Of a stretch of 64,000 bases of DNA, positions 1-12,276 are shown one piece after another (position 1 is the first letter of the stretch; every line of letters begins with the position of its first letter). Made by a program: the position numbers and the translations under genes. This DNA comes from Cheiracanthium punctorium. Taxonomy: Eukaryota > Arthropoda > Arachnida > Araneae > Cheiracanthiidae. Under the pieces are notes generated by a model. That model ran no database searches, had not been told where the DNA came from, and was given only the letters and a program-made list of their open reading frames with translations. Where the stretch lies: positions 682,001-746,000 of the forward strand of contig JAWZYV010017527.1 in the NCBI GenBank assembly GCA_038373885.1. The letters are read 5' to 3'.

Positions 1-272
1 GCCCCCCTCCTACTCCAGAGAAACAAGAGCGTATATAATGCATTGTGAAAACAAGAATTAAATTAAAAAAAATTACTAACAGATAGAATATTGTTGGAAT
101 TGAAACGCTACTGATTTTCTTCTTCATTTAAAAAAGAGGAATAAAAGTTTCAGCTTATCTGTTATAAGGACAGGCAGGGGTTTTGATGATACGAAGTTAC
201 AGATAATAAACTATTGCTTTCTAAATAAAAAATTGACAGTTTCAGAGAACAATCAAAACGCATATTTAATTA
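1..272. other. No feature recognised
   Basis: AT-rich sequence before the Helitron; no open frame of note, no recognisable repeat. Confidence 0.5.
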
Positions 273-1574
273 CTAGCTGAAGTACCCGTCCTCGACGGGT
301 TAGTGAATGAAAATTTCCAAAAAGCAAGAACTTTCGTCAGCATTGTAGGAGTACACAGAATGGATGTAGCATGTTGTCAAAGTAAAGAAAGCGAAGTTAT
401 AATTTTCTTGTATTGTTAACATATTACAGGTTAGAGAGTAACTAAGTAATATCATTTCATTCGCTTTAGTCGTAATTATGGGATGCGCGAACGAATATTT
501 ACGCATATTGAAATAATTTTCGCAAAATCTCAAAATTTAATCAAAATTTTTGAAAAATTGGAAGCCTAGAATTTAAGTTGAATGACAACCTATCATGTCA
601 CCCAAATTCGTTTCATTACCTGCAGTCTTTATTTCGTGATGCTGGAACAAATTTTCAGCATTTTAAAACGATTTTCGAAAAATCTCAAAATGTAAGCAAA
701 ATATTTTTAAAAATTCAACGCCTATAAATTAAGATTAGCAACTACGTATCATATCACTCAATTCGTATCATTCGTATGAGTCGTTATTACGTGATGTTTG
801 AAGAAATATAAACGTATTTCGAGAGAATTTTCACAAAATCTCAAAATCTAATAAAAATGTTTAAAAAATTGGACTCCTATAGTTTATGTTGAGCAACCAT
901 CTATCGTGTGACCCAATTTCATATCATTCGCTTTAGTCGTTATTACGTAATACGGGAACAAAGATTCACTCAGTTTGAAACGATTTTCGCAAAATCTCAA
1001 AATCCAATCAGGATTTTTTAAAAATTGGACGCCTATGTTTTAAGTTGAGTGACCACCTATCATGACACCCAATTTCATATCATTCGCTTCAGTCGTTTTT
1101 GCGTGATGCTTGAACACAAATTTACGCAGTTTGAAACGATTTTCGCAAAATCTGAAAATCTAATCAAGATTTTTTAAAGATTCGACGCCTATGTTTTAAG
1201 TTGTGTGACCATCTATCATGACACCCAATTTCATATCATTCGCTGCAGTCGTTTTTACGTGATGCTTGAACACAAATTTACGCAGTTTGAAAGGATTTTC
1301 GCAAAATCTCAAAATCCAATCAGGATTTTTTAAAATTGGACGCCTATGTTTTAAGTTGAGTGACCACCTATCATGACACCAAATTTCATATCATTCGATT
1401 CAGTCGTTTTTACGTGATGCTTAAACAAAAAAAGCGTCACGGACAGAATGACAGACAGACAAACTTTTTTTTGAGGGTCGCATCGGATTCCCGGGTGCTT
1501 GAAACGGATAGAAATCGCAAAATTTTTTAATTCCAAGAAATGTACAGACAAAAGTCTAATTTTATTTATATAGA
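273..1574 (-). mobile_element. Non-autonomous Helitron, minus strand
   Basis: Read on the minus strand it starts TCTATATAAATAAAATTAG and ends with a perfect 7-bp hairpin (ACCCGTC-GAG-GACGGGT) followed by ACTTCAGCTAG, with A before and T after. These are the Helitron hallmarks (5'-TC, 3' hairpin plus CTAG, insertion between A and T). The element is 1302 bp with no helicase or Rep frame. Most of it is a tandem array. A second, longer element with the same end types is at 54918-57982. Confidence 0.75.
447..1432. repeat. Tandem array, about 157-bp unit, about 6 copies
   Basis: The phrase GCAAAATCTCAAAAT recurs near 522, 675, 831, 988, 1145 and 1302, and ATATCATTCGCTTCAGTCG-like text recurs with the same spacing. 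Later copies are more alike than the first. The array forms the body of the Helitron. Confidence 0.85.
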
Positions 1575-2966
1575 TATTAAAAAGAATTTTATTAAAATCT
1601 ATTTTTATTAAAATATTATCAGCGTAATTTTTAAGTCTTTTTTAGATTATATTTGGTTAATCTTCCCACGCCCCTCCGTGCCATATCAACGCCTCCTAAT
1701 TTTCTCTGGGTCTTTTACCGCCCCCCTGAAAGCCTCAAACGCCCACAAGGGGGCGTTATCGCCCACGTTGGGAACCTATGATGTAAACAAAAGGACACAC
1801 AGAAAAAAGGAAGTCGTCACCCGGAAAGTACAAAATTCTTACAAAACCAGAGTGAAAAGGGAAAATAAAGTAGAGATCGTAGGAGGAATAAGCAAAAGAG
1901 GAACATGACTTTAAAAAGAGAAATAAAAATTAAATAAATTGAAATGGTTGACAAAAAAAAGAACATTAAAAAAGAACAAACACAAAACAATAATCCCCTA
2001 TCATTTTCTTTGCGTCTCGAGAGGGGAGGGAAGGTGGTCAGGTTTTTTTTTTTTTTTTTTTTTTGACACTGCCGTTGGATGATTTTAGATTTTTAGTAGC
2101 CTTTATTGAAATCGTTACCGTGGGTTGCTCTCTTTCTAAAAATGAGACATTGCAGGGGATATTTTCTAAAAATGGGACATTAAGGTGTCCCAAAGCTGTG
2201 CTTGTTGACAATAGGACAAGCCACCTAAAAACGGGACGTATGGTCACCTTAATTATGTATACGTTTATGTCCATTTTATGGAAATAAAATAGGATATTTT
2301 CTTAATGGTATCTATTTCTTCGAATGATTAGAAATGGTTTTTATTATTACTATTTAGTGTACCACGGTAGATGACTGAAGAACAACAGCAATCAATGCCA
2401 CTAACTTCTCTCTGGAAGGAGGAGGAAGGAAAAAATAAACATTCTCTAATCACTTGAAAAACAAAGACAGAAACCGGCGTTGAGAACACAAACGGCGCTG
2501 ACGTGACATTCGGCTTTTCAGTTGTTGAATGGCAAACGTGGGATGAATCAAATGTGACACATGGAGGTGTGCAGAATGACAGGCAGTGAAACGGAATGGA
2601 AATTGTCGTGGGATGTCTGTGTTTGTTGAAGCAAACGGGAATTTCATCTGTCGGTACAATAAGAGAGATGAAATAATGAGCGATGTGTTAAATAAAGCAT
2701 TTGATTTCAGAACAGAGTTTGCGTCATGAAATTTCCGTTAAATATGTTTCCGTACTCGGAAAGAATTTCTAACAGTTAAAGGAAAGAATTTCTAACAGAT
2801 TAAGTTAATGTAACACGAAACAGAAATCGATTTCAAAAATCCTTCGATTTTTCTTGAATTTTAGGGTATATCAGAAGTAGTTTTTAAAAAATGCATATTT
2901 TGGAAGGAAAAGGGGAAGACGAATTTATAAAATTACTTAATCCAGTCCAGATTAATTAGTTGGTTG
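1575..2966. other. Gene-free; element debris and poly(T)
   Basis: Contains a GC-rich scrap at 1665-1770 with GGGGGCGTTATCGCCCACG, a 23-T run at 2042-2064, and two GGGACATT-containing stretches. No gene or intact element recognised. Confidence 0.4.
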
Positions 2967-3141
2967 TAGGGATGGACGCGAGACGACTTTTTGCAAGACG
3001 AGACAGAGATTTACAGCTTTTTTGCGAGACGAGACAAACATTTTTAACATTATGATATAGGGATTTTTGCGAGACGAGACAAGCTTTTCGGCTGTTTTGC
3101 GAGACGCGAGACACCAATTTTTCGTCTCGCGTCCATCCCTA
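2967..3141. mobile_element. MITE with TAGGGATGGACGCGAGACG inverted ends
   Basis: Left end TAGGGATGGACGCGAGACGA and right end TCGTCTCGCGTCCATCCCTA are inverted copies. Flanks GTTGGTTG and GTTAGTTG match at 7 of 8 bases, an 8-bp target duplication of hAT type. The inside is made of GCGAGACGAGAC motifs. A longer relative is at 9179-9871. Confidence 0.75.
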
Positions 3142-3210
3142 GTTAGTTGTGATGAGAAAATGATATTTGTTGAAAAACACACACACAACAGAAAACTATT
3201 GCTTAAAGGT

Positions 3211-3495
3211 TGAAATAATTAAAACTCTGTAAAACAACACACATAAATATGTATTTATCACCATCACACGTGTTTTGGGTGGAAAATGTTCACCTTTCAT
3301 CAATTGCAAAAAGGGTCTCACACACCAAGAGCAGTAGAGATGCGAACCCCGGTTTACTTTTTCACTTCTCACTGTACTGCTCTTATCTGTGAGCTCCTTT
3401 TTTCAGCTGATGAGGGATGAACATTTTTCACCCGAAACAACACTGGCGATAAGTACTTTTTATGTGTGTTATTTTACAAAGTTTTAATTATTTCA
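3211..3495. repeat. Long inverted repeat (foldback), arms about 130 bp
   Basis: TGAAATAATTAAAACTCTGT at 3211 has its complement ending TTAATTATTTCA at 3495; the arms remain roughly 80% alike inward, through GGTGGAAAATGTTCA versus TGAACATTTTTCACC. The centre is near 3353. Confidence 0.75.
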
Positions 3496-5358
3496 CGCGA
3501 TTTATTGGTTGTGGAAATTTTCGTATCCAGCCCCCTCAAAAAAAAAAAAAAAAAAAAACACTTATAAACCTAAGTACGATAGACAGATTCATAAAATTAG
3601 AAAATAATTCGGGAGGGGAGGGGCACTTTTGTTTGGGAAGTTATCGTAGAAAACAGAAAAATTAATTTAAAGGTAAATTGCGCATTTTCTTTCTTTTAAA
3701 AAAACTCAAACTAGGGTGTTGTCATTGGAAAAAAAACGAAGTTGATGCAAAATTAAATATGAATACGCCCCCTTATGGAAATCGTATGATTAAAATCGTA
3801 AATTAGTCTTTTTGTTTCCCGGAGCTGTATATTACTTGTATTTAATCAACAATCATACTAAACTTATCTGACCATATTTAGAAAAATACTGACCTACTTC
3901 GTTTGAAATTCCTTTATTATAACTCGTTTCTGTCTCTTTCAGGATTGATCGCCAGTCTCTTCTTGGTCTCTTTATGTACTCCTGGAGTAAAAGGAATGAA
4001 CTGAGCAAAAAGTCTGACTGTCCCTTTTCTTGATTAGAAGCTTCCCCTAGCAAGTAAGTGGTCGCTTCACTTAGAGCTACTGAATGAGTAGCTGCATTTT
4101 TAGTTTAGTCACATTCAGCCAATTATTGCTACAATTACGATTCATTTACGGAAAGGAAAAATTCCTCTCTTTAATTTTCAAAAAGCTTATTTTTTAAATG
4201 TGTATATGACCCCCCTCACAAAAAGAAAAATTCCCACCTACTAAAATCTGCTTCTTACATTTATGAGATGATGGACAAAATGTGAGGATTATATCATAAA
4301 AAGTGTCAGAGAAATGAAGATTAATATATGCCGACTACCTAAACCCCCTTTTAACGGCTCTCTAAGGGAAAAAAGTCGTACAGAAATTACGAAAGAAAAT
4401 ATTTTTTTGTACTTTAGCATCGAACGTTCATATTCAAATTCATGTATACCCCTTAATGATCCTTGTTTAAAGATATATCTGAGACGTTTCATGATAAATG
4501 GCTGAAATTTTGTACATCCCCTCATTAGTGTATGGGGCCCATTTTACTAACTGGGAATTTTTTATACGGGGATTGTATAAAAATTTAAAAAGTGTGACTT
4601 CGAAAAAACTAACGGGAGGAATTTTTTCTTAATATAGTCTTTTCCCCCACATTATTTTAAATAATTTTTCATTTTACTTTGCCACTTATCTCTAGTAGAT
4701 AAGGAATTACAGCTCTTTTTCAGATGTCCTGTATTGTGTATGAATGTACGCTTAGTACACCTTCTGAAAAGACATTCTTAATTTATAGGCCGTTGGTCTC
4801 CGATGTAATTTTATTCTTTTATTGAACAGTTGCATTATTTTTTAAAAGAAAAAAAAAACACGTTTAAACTTCCTTCTTTCTTAAACTTTTAAACAAGTGC
4901 GTGAGAAAACAGCATGTGGAGTACTGTTTACTCACCGCTGGACAGTCGAATTCGTCGAAACAAAAAAACCTCTTCTTTTTTTGAAAAATTAGTTTAAACT
5001 CTTTCTTTTAAACCGAATAATGGCAGCGTGTAATTATTTGCCACTGTTACTTCGCGATGGCAACGCTCAATTTTCTCGTCAAAGGGGCTCGTGGCCGAAA
5101 AAGAAAGAACGTGCTTGTGGTAGTGGGCTGTAAACCGAGTTTCTTTTATTTCAGAGTGTCAGATGGTTTTTTTTTCCTCTCCTAAAAAGAACAGAGATCA
5201 GATAATGAACTGAATTATTATTTTTAAAAGTCGTTCAGGTTTGTTTGCGCTTTTGTGCTTCGAAAGAGGTTGTTGAAGTTTGCATTCTGTTTTATCTTTT
5301 TCTGTACCCGGTTAGTGAATTTGTAAGGGTTAATTTTATCTGCTGTTCAGTTGCTTAG
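3496..5358. other. No gene recognised
   Basis: AT-rich with a 19-A run near 3538 and no convincing open frame. Sequence at 4900-5170 is somewhat richer in CpG but shows nothing I can name. Confidence 0.4.
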
Positions 5359-5851
5359 CACTTTGAGGCGCAACCCTTTCCCAATGCTGAAAAAAAGGGC
5401 AGCCTTTGCCATCGCTCGACTTAACTACCAGCAAGATGGCAGACGATCGAAACGTTCATCGCGTGCTGGCAGCTGGCTGTGCCGGCACAGCCAGCTGTCG
5501 TTAAAAAAAAATGGGTGTCTAGATCTGTGGCACGCGATGAACGTTTCGATCGTCTGCCATCTTGCTGGTAGTTAAGTCGAGCGATGGCAACGGCTTCCCC
5601 CTTTTCAGCATTTGGCAATCTATCCGGCTGTTCTCGCATTCTTCCATTTTTCAGAAGATGTCAGCTGTTAAAAATAATCGTGACAATTTTTTTTTTTCAC
5701 GGGAAATGACGTTCTAAAAAGTAAAGGATTCTCGTGGAGCTATGTCACCCCCAACTATTTTTATAGAAATCAGATCTATTCTTCGTGACTGGCAACAGTC
5801 AAAACGTCAGAGTTTGGTGTTCCCAGAGCGGGAACACTGCGCGTTAAAGGA
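5359..5851. mobile_element. piggyBac-type MITE with palindromic core, copy 1
   Basis: Same architecture as the better-preserved copy at 26001-26553: left end CACTTTGAGGCGCAACCC, a palindrome about 5381-5620 whose arms contain ACCAGCAAGATGGCAGACGA and its complement, then a single-copy part ending TGCGCGTTAAAGG. Termini are decayed and the TTAA sites are no longer perfect (TTAG, TTCA). Confidence 0.75.
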
Positions 5852-5959
5852 TTCAAACTTCAACACAGTTGTGCTCGAAATTTTTAATTCTATTGTGAAT
5901 AGTGATAGAAAAGAATGAGCACATACTCTGACACTGTTGCAAAATCCGGATTGATTAGC

Positions 5960-6060
5960 CGAACATGGTAGACGGCCGAAGTGTGCAGCCACCAGGTTCG
6001 GGCCTGTTGCACGGCTGTGGATCTGACGGTCTGGAGTTTTGGTTGGTTTTCTCCAGATGT
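5960..6060 (+). repeat. tRNA-derived SINE fragment
   Basis: TGGTAGACGG (A-box-like) at 5967 and GGTTCGGGCC (B-box-like) at 5995 are followed by a tail GGATCTGACGGTCTGGAGTT and TTTTCTCCAGA. The same order occurs at 22915-23440 and, diverged, at 31722-31850. Confidence 0.6.
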
Positions 6061-8051
6061 AACGTGAATATGCGAGAACCCCCTTAAAAAGTCTTAACTA
6101 TTCTTCACCTTTATGCTGTTTGGAAAGTGCATCATAAACCACACGTGTGTGCCGTATTTTTGTCGTTCTTCTTCCTTAAAACACTTTGGAATTAAAATAA
6201 ATATCAAAATCACCTGCAAAAATTGTTCACAGTCAGGCATACTGTAACGACACATAGTAGGTATTGTCAAGCTGGTTTAAGTTTTGGGGAGTTATTATTT
6301 GATGCTACTTTTGGATAAATTGCCGAAAATGGCATTCCTTGGCGACATTTCACAGTTTTACTAATCCCCCGCTATCTGGCAACCCCTGAAAAGTGATTCG
6401 CCGTTTCACCTCGTAGACTAAAGTTCTTGTTTGAAATTAATAACACTCAAGCCCTAAAATAAAAATATTCCTTAGGCAATTCTTTAAATCCATGCCATTT
6501 ACTGCCTAGTCAGTTGTTACGTTTTTGTTGGTTTATCTGTTATTCTAAGTTTTCATTTATTTTAAAATGGAAAGTCCCTGTGAGGAATGCCAGAATTTGC
6601 ATCTTGTTTTCATGTCGCCTGTATTAACGATAGGATTTGGTTGTATCCCTATGTGAAGTTTTGGAGACTTATTTTGAGCGTCGTCTTTGGCGATCTGTCT
6701 TTAAAAGTCGCCAAACTTGGTAAGATTTTCAACATAATTGATGGCAAAAGCTGTATGACTATCAGTGTAATTTTAAGACAGATCCTATAAAAAAGTTTAA
6801 TAATATGCTTAACTACATTTAACCTCCCCCTTTTCCATTTTAATCCTTTCAGACCTGATTAAATAATGACTTTCGAACGCATATACGTGCACATGTTTAT
6901 AAAAGTAGAGATTCAATATGCAATTTGAAAAAAACTTGATTATTAATTTTTTTTTGTATAGGTACACAACCGTTTTCAACCTGAGCTTATTAGTATTTCC
7001 TTTGTAATATTCTTTTCAAAATGTGTGTCCTCGATTTTGAACGTCTGGTCTGAAAAGGGTTAACTTGTTTGGGACAACCGGTACTGTGTGTTTTAACTGG
7101 AGAACTTGTTAAATAGGAAAGAAAGGGGGGAAAAAATCACTGCTAATCAGATTAATAAAAATAAACGAAAAAAGGAGGGCTGGGTAATAGCCTTTCTCGG
7201 GTTTCGTCATCGAAATGCTTCCATCATCCGTTTAATTGTAACGCAAATGGCGTCATTAAGAAGCGTTTCCATGCTTCTGACATTTCTCCACGAGCTCTAA
7301 TGAATTGTTCGCCTCCGCGCCTATCACATCAGTTTTTTTTTTTTTTTCTCCCCTTTCTTTCTTCCGTGTGGAATCTTCCTGGATACGGGGAGAATATTAT
7401 TGGAACAATCTAATTCGCTGCTTTTTTCTCTTTCCGATTTCTAAATCCATAGTACAGTAAAATGTCGATGCCACGAATTTCACGCAAACCAATATTTCAG
7501 ATTGAGAAATAAACTTTTTAATAATAATAATAATATAATAGACGCATGTACGTAGGTCGTTCAAAAAGTGATGTAACAATCGGGTGCACATAATCCTCGT
7601 TTAAATGAAGCCTGGAATTTTAGTCTTAGAGTATAGGGCTCTTCTGAAAAATTTATTTTATTTTTTTTTTTTAATCCTTGTTTCTCTTTTCATTTAAGCA
7701 CATTTACAGCATTTTATGAATACAGGGCACAAAATTATATAAATTTTTCTCTCTTCTTTTTGATTTTGTTTTAAGGCGGTTTTTACCGTGTATTCATATA
7801 ATTTAATTTCCTAGTTAATTGCCTGTCAGTGAAATAACTATTTATTGAACATATTCTCTATAATGTCTGTTGTTGAAAACATGCGGGTCGCTTAAAATAA
7901 TAGATAACCACGGACTAACTATGAAGGATATGACTTATTTACTTGGTTGAAGCTTCCAATCTCAGTCTGGTTCTGATTATCCAATGGCCGAAGCTTAATT
8001 GCTCTTCGGCTAACCTGACCGAAGTGTAGACAGGTTTCGTACAGATCCTGG
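6061..8051. other. No gene recognised
   Basis: AT-rich DNA with T runs near 7331 and 7664 and an ATA/AAT microsatellite near 7520. Open frames are short and lack family resemblance. Confidence 0.4.
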
Positions 8052-8211
8052 ATTCGCTAAAATTCCGAACTTTTGAAATATTATCGTATGATAGTCTGAT
8101 ATTTGGAAATTAATCCTGCTTTTTATAAAATGAAGAAAGAAGTTATCTTGAGTATCTCAAATAGTCGGGCATTTTAGGACAAGTTTTCAAAAGTTCGGAA
8201 TTTTAGCAAAT
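8052..8211. repeat. Short inverted repeat pair, 27-bp arms
   Basis: CTAAAATTCCGAACTTTTGA at about 8057 is mirrored by TCAAAAGTTCGGAATTTTAG ending about 8206; likely the ends of a small MITE with a 106-bp interior. Confidence 0.6.
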
Positions 8212-9089
8212 TAAGTACACGTACGAATCCTGTGTAGAGGTCGCTGTTATCGGGGAGATACCCAAGTTGCGATGGTTCAGAAGAACTGTTCCCTGATTAC
8301 GTAGCTTTATCGCCCTTTAATTTTCGGCATAAACGATGATGTTCACCTGCAATGGAAGTTTTATGTCCTCTGTGCTATGTCCAAGGCATTCAGCTATCGA
8401 GGAAAGAGTTCACTGCTTTGATTTTACACGCGGCGCCAAAAACTTGATTTAAAAATGTTTGGCTCCGCTAATGGTCACGATTTTAAACACCCAAAGAAAA
8501 AATTAATTGAAGTTTTTGGAGAATTATAATGGATTGAACTGGTTAAGCAAATCTTCGACCTTCATTTTCCAGTGGCATTTTTATGTTTTGAAATGATTAA
8601 GGATATAGTCAGAGCCATTGCCAATACTTATTTTAGGGGGGGTGGATGTCTATAAACTGTCAAGTCTAATATCGGTTTTTACCATTTTACTTATTTTTTA
8701 TCAACTATACTAACTTTTTACTTTTGCCAACTGGATTTGCGTCATTTTTCCAAGTGTACCAGAAACAGAAAGGGAATTATCGTTTTTGTTAAAATTTTTT
8801 CACCGATTTTGCCAACTAGGTATCTAATTTTACCAAGTTTAATAGAATTTTGCTAGTGTTAGGGGGTTGGAGACTATTTTCAATGTCAAAATTAACATGT
8901 CGAACCCAGTTTTTCGACACACTTAGTCACATTGTTGATGGACGAGATTTTTTTCATCTATGAGTTGCTTTCATTCACGATGTTCGCAGGACTTCTCTGG
9001 AAAAAATTATCTTTGAGATAACCCCACATGCAAACAAAATCTAACGGGGTGAGGAATAATTAATCATGGAATTATATTGTAAAAAAATT
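8212..9089. other. No gene recognised
   Basis: Includes a stretch (8690-8860) repeating TTTGCCAACT and TTTTACCAA motifs, a diverged repeat of unknown class. Confidence 0.35.
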
Positions 9090-9175
9090 GAATTAGATTA
9101 TGTTTTCCAAAAATAAAAATGATCGCAGGATTCAGTAACATTGCTGCGTCTCCATTCTGTTCTACCCTACGACTT
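9090..9175. repeat. Fragment of the Tc1-like element seen at 10187-11733
   Basis: AATTAGATTATGTTTTCCAA through TTCTACCCTACGACT is almost identical to 11031-11112 inside the Tc1-like element. Confidence 0.7.
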
Positions 9176-9178
9176 AAA

Positions 9179-9871
9179 TAGGGATGGACGCGAGACGAGA
9201 CCGACATTTTTAACATTACGATCAGTGGCGCACACAAGGGGGGGTCCCCTGGACCCCCCCATCGACTTTGATATATTTTTTTTCGATTCATTATTATCCT
9301 ATATCTATAAATAAAATAATTTCAAAAAAAGGTATCAATAGTTTCAGTTCAAATAAATAAAAAAAGAAATTTTTCTTCTCGTTTTCCTCGACTAGCAAAA
9401 ATGAACTGAAAGCGAACATAAAACACCATCTTGTTCTCAAAACTGAACTACTATTACTTTCCTTCCTATTGTACTGTGTAGTGTATTCTTAGGGAACTGG
9501 ATGGGGCGAGTTTTGATGAACATTTAATGAAAACGAGCTCTTTCATCACTGATCTTTGGCAATTAATTTGGAACATCCGTAAAAGCTGGACCCCCCCCCC
9601 CCCCATCGTAAAAGTTGGACCCCCCCCCCCAGCCAAAAATCCTGTGTGCGCCCCTGATTACGATATAGGGATTTTGCGAGACGAGACACAGCTTTTAGGC
9701 TGTTTTGCGAGACGGAAAATGGGCGTCTCGTGTCTTGCAAAACAGCCTAAAATCTGTGTCTCGTCTCGAAAAGTCCCTATATCGCAATGTTAAAAATGTC
9801 TGTTTCGTTTCGCAAAAAAAGCTGTAAATCTCTGTCCCGTCTCGTAAAAAATGGTCTCGCGTTCATCGCTA
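9179..9871. mobile_element. Foldback MITE (TAGGGATGGACGCG family), interrupted
   Basis: Begins TAGGGATGGACGCGAGACGA and ends TGGTCTCGCGTTCATCGCTA, the inverted ends of the family at 2967-3141. The interior is a long hairpin: GCGAGACGAGACACAGC and its complement around 9720. It is split by the hAT-like element 9223-9656. Confidence 0.75.
9223..9656. mobile_element. hAT-like element nested in the foldback MITE
   Basis: Ends CAGTGGCGCACACAAG and CTGTGTGCGCCCCTG are inverted copies. It is flanked by a perfect 8-bp duplication ATTACGAT (9215-9222 and 9657-9664), diagnostic of hAT insertion. It is 434 bp with C/G runs near each end and no transposase frame. Confidence 0.85.
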
Positions 9872-10580
9872 GTTGTAGCATAGCTGCCAACTCTTCTTGT
9901 TTTCCAGGAAAACTTCCTGATTTTGAACGTTTCTTCTGTCTTCATGCAGGCAAATCAAATCTTTCCTGCCATTTTCCCATACATACTGCTAAAATTTAAA
10001 AAATAACAAGTAGGATTTTTTAAAAGTAAGAAGTGTGAAGATTTCAATTAATTTCACATTTTGAACACAGACTTCCTGAAATCTCACAGCTATCCTTATC
10101 TTGCCTTTGGGTTGTTGAAGCTTTTGAGAAAGAGCTCTTTTTTCATTTTTTCGTCCACTCCCCTGATTCACATTCGTCAGTACGTACACTACTGGCCAAA
10201 AATTTGAATTAGATTTACCAGTAAACGCTGCTGATCAAGCAGACCCATGATTTTGAAAGACGTTGTTACCTAATTTAGAATAATGAAGAAATATAAATAT
10301 GCGAGAATCAAATCTTCTGGAATGATTGTGGATGTTTTTGTGGGTGAAAAAAAGAAAAAAATTGATTTGCAGAATTTATCATGGAAGCTGCAAATCCTTA
10401 TTGGGGCCACAACTACACGATGCTGTTGGTAACCAGCAATTTTCAAAAATCACAAATTTCAGATTCTTCCTTGTTTGTACAGTTTGAACTTGACTGGATA
10501 AATCTTCCTGTTTTTCAGTAAATCTTCTTGTTTTTTTTACCCTGGTCTTCCTGTTTTAAGGCAAGATAGGTTAGCGGCTA

Positions 10581-10747
10581 CAGTGGTGGACCGAGCAGAA
10601 CTGGTCCCCGGGGCAAGATACCTTTTCGACACCCCTCCATCCTAATTTTTGTCAAGTTTTCTTTGTCTCAAAGACGATTTGGCGCCCTCCTGCTAGCAGC
10701 ACCAGGGGCAGGGGTCCCCGGCTTGTCCACCCCTAGAAACGGCCCTT
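10581..10747. mobile_element. Small hAT-like MITE in copy 1 of the 0.8-kb unit
   Basis: Starts CAGTGGTGGACCGAGC, ends with CTTGTCCACCCCTAG then AAACGGCCCTT. Flanks AGCGGCTA and AGCAGCTA match at 7 of 8, an 8-bp target duplication. Confidence 0.6.
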
Positions 10748-11000
10748 AGCAGCTATGTTGTAGCAGTCCAACAGAGTGTTGGGAATTGTCTCCCACACTC
10801 AAACATGGCTCAAACAATTCAGTGTTAGAATATAGTTGCCACATCCGTCCGATTAAAGGTTCATAAGTGTAAAACCATCGGGTACTCTTTTTAAATGGAT
10901 CAGCCTGCATAACAAGCTCTTTCTGAACGCAGTATCCAGTAGCTTGCGTCAACCCCGGTCGAGTTGCAAAATTCTTGCATGAGACGATGATACTTTGCAT
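10746..11000 (-). CDS. 84-codon ORF of unknown function, copy 1
   Basis: Reads MQSIIVSCKNFATRPGLTQA, then contains TRWFYTYEPLIGRMWQLYSN and ends LLQHSC. I recognise no family. The copy at 12442-12696 differs at about eight residues, mostly near the N-terminus. The last codons run into the target duplication of the neighbouring MITE. It may be a captured gene fragment or a chance frame kept open because the duplication is young. Confidence 0.2.
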   Translation of the reverse strand: MQSIIVSCKNFATRPGLTQATGYCVQKELVMQADPFKKSTRWFYTYEPLIGRMWQLYSNTELFEPCLSVGDNSQHSVGLLQHSC

Positions 11001-12276
11001 TCCTTTCGCGCCTCTCTTCCAAAAATTTGAATTAGATTATGTTTTCCAAAAATAAAAATGATCGCAGGATTCAGTAACATTGTTGCGTCTCCATTCTGTT
11101 CTACCCTACAACTAAACAGGTAATTTCAAGTATTGCAAGTTTCAGAAATCTACCCCTTTTCAAGATTAAGCCCCCTCTCCCCCCGTCAAAATTAAAAATC
11201 GATATAATTGATATTTTTTAATGTCAGGTGTTAAATTAATTACTCCAAAGACAAGATAGCATTAAGTTAAAGAATAAAAATAATTATTTAATTTATTGAA
11301 AAAATAGCATAAAAAATATATAGGTTATTATAGAAATCGTAATCCATTTTGGCTCGCCGGAATAAAATTAAATAAAGAATTAATTTCAAGTTATTCTGCA
11401 AAAAGAGGATAATAAATATATGCAGTTGAACTCAAGATCATTTATTATGTTGCTGAGCAGACTTGACTTGGATCACAACAGCCACTCTTTTAGATATTGA
11501 ATACAGAATGTTTTACACTTCCTTTGGTGTTTCATTGTGCAAATTTAAATTATAGGTTCCTGAAGCTCTCATTTTGTTTTTGGGTGATTTTCAGATGTAT
11601 TCTTTCCAATTATGCTACATAAATTCTCAAAAAATATTTAAACCTGGCAAATTTCCTGTCCATTTTTTTTCAGGGCTTATTCTTGACACGACAATTAGAT
11701 TTCTCAAACTTGCAATACTTTTGGCCAGTAGTGTATATACATATGCCAGGCTGCCATAATACACATCTGCTGATTAGTTAAGCATTAAAAAAAGGCTAAA
11801 GTACTAAAAAAGCAAGTTAGAAGTAAAATTTAAAATGATTTTTCGACTGTTTTTGACACATTAAATACCGAGTGCGTATTTAGAGAATTTTTAATAAAGC
11901 ACAATTTACCAGTAAACGCTGCTGATCAGGCAGACCCATGATTTTGAAAGATGTTGTTTCCTAATTTAGAATAATGAAGAAATATAAATATACGAGAATT
12001 TAAATCTTCTGGAATGATTGCGGATGTTTTTGTGGATGAAAAAAGAAAAAAAATTGATTTGCAGAATTTAGCATGGAAGCTGCAAATCCTTATTGGGGCC
12101 ACAACTACACGATGCTGCTGTTGGTAACCAGCTATTTACAAAAATCACAAATTTCAGATTCTTCCTTGTTTGTACAGTTTAAACTTGACTGGATAAATCT
12201 TCCTGTCTTTCAGTAAATCTTCTTGTTTTTTTTTACCCTGGTCTTCCTGTTTTAAGGCAAGTTAGGTTAGCGGCTA

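Larger units (their letters stand above)
10216..11020. repeat. 0.8-kb duplicated unit, copy 1 (inside Tc1-like element)
   Basis: Nearly identical along its whole length to 11904-12716. It sits between two copies of AAAAATTTGAATTAGATT (10198-10215 and 11021-11038), which looks like an 18-20-bp target duplication or a recombination scar. It carries an 84-codon minus-strand frame and a small hAT-like MITE. Confidence 0.8.
10187..11733. mobile_element. Tc1/mariner-like non-autonomous element
   Basis: Left end TA-CACTACTGGCCAAAAATT and right end TTTTGGCCAGTAGTG-TA are inverted and flanked by TA. No transposase frame is visible. It is interrupted by the 0.8-kb unit at 10216-11020. Confidence 0.7.

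Noticed and set aside
447..1432. CRISPR-like regular repeats
   Set aside because: Units are 157 bp and contiguous, with no unique spacers, in a eukaryotic genome; it is a tandem array in a Helitron.
5351..5639. Overlapping open frames on both strands
   Set aside because: They share the same peptide text because they lie in the palindrome of a piggyBac-type MITE.
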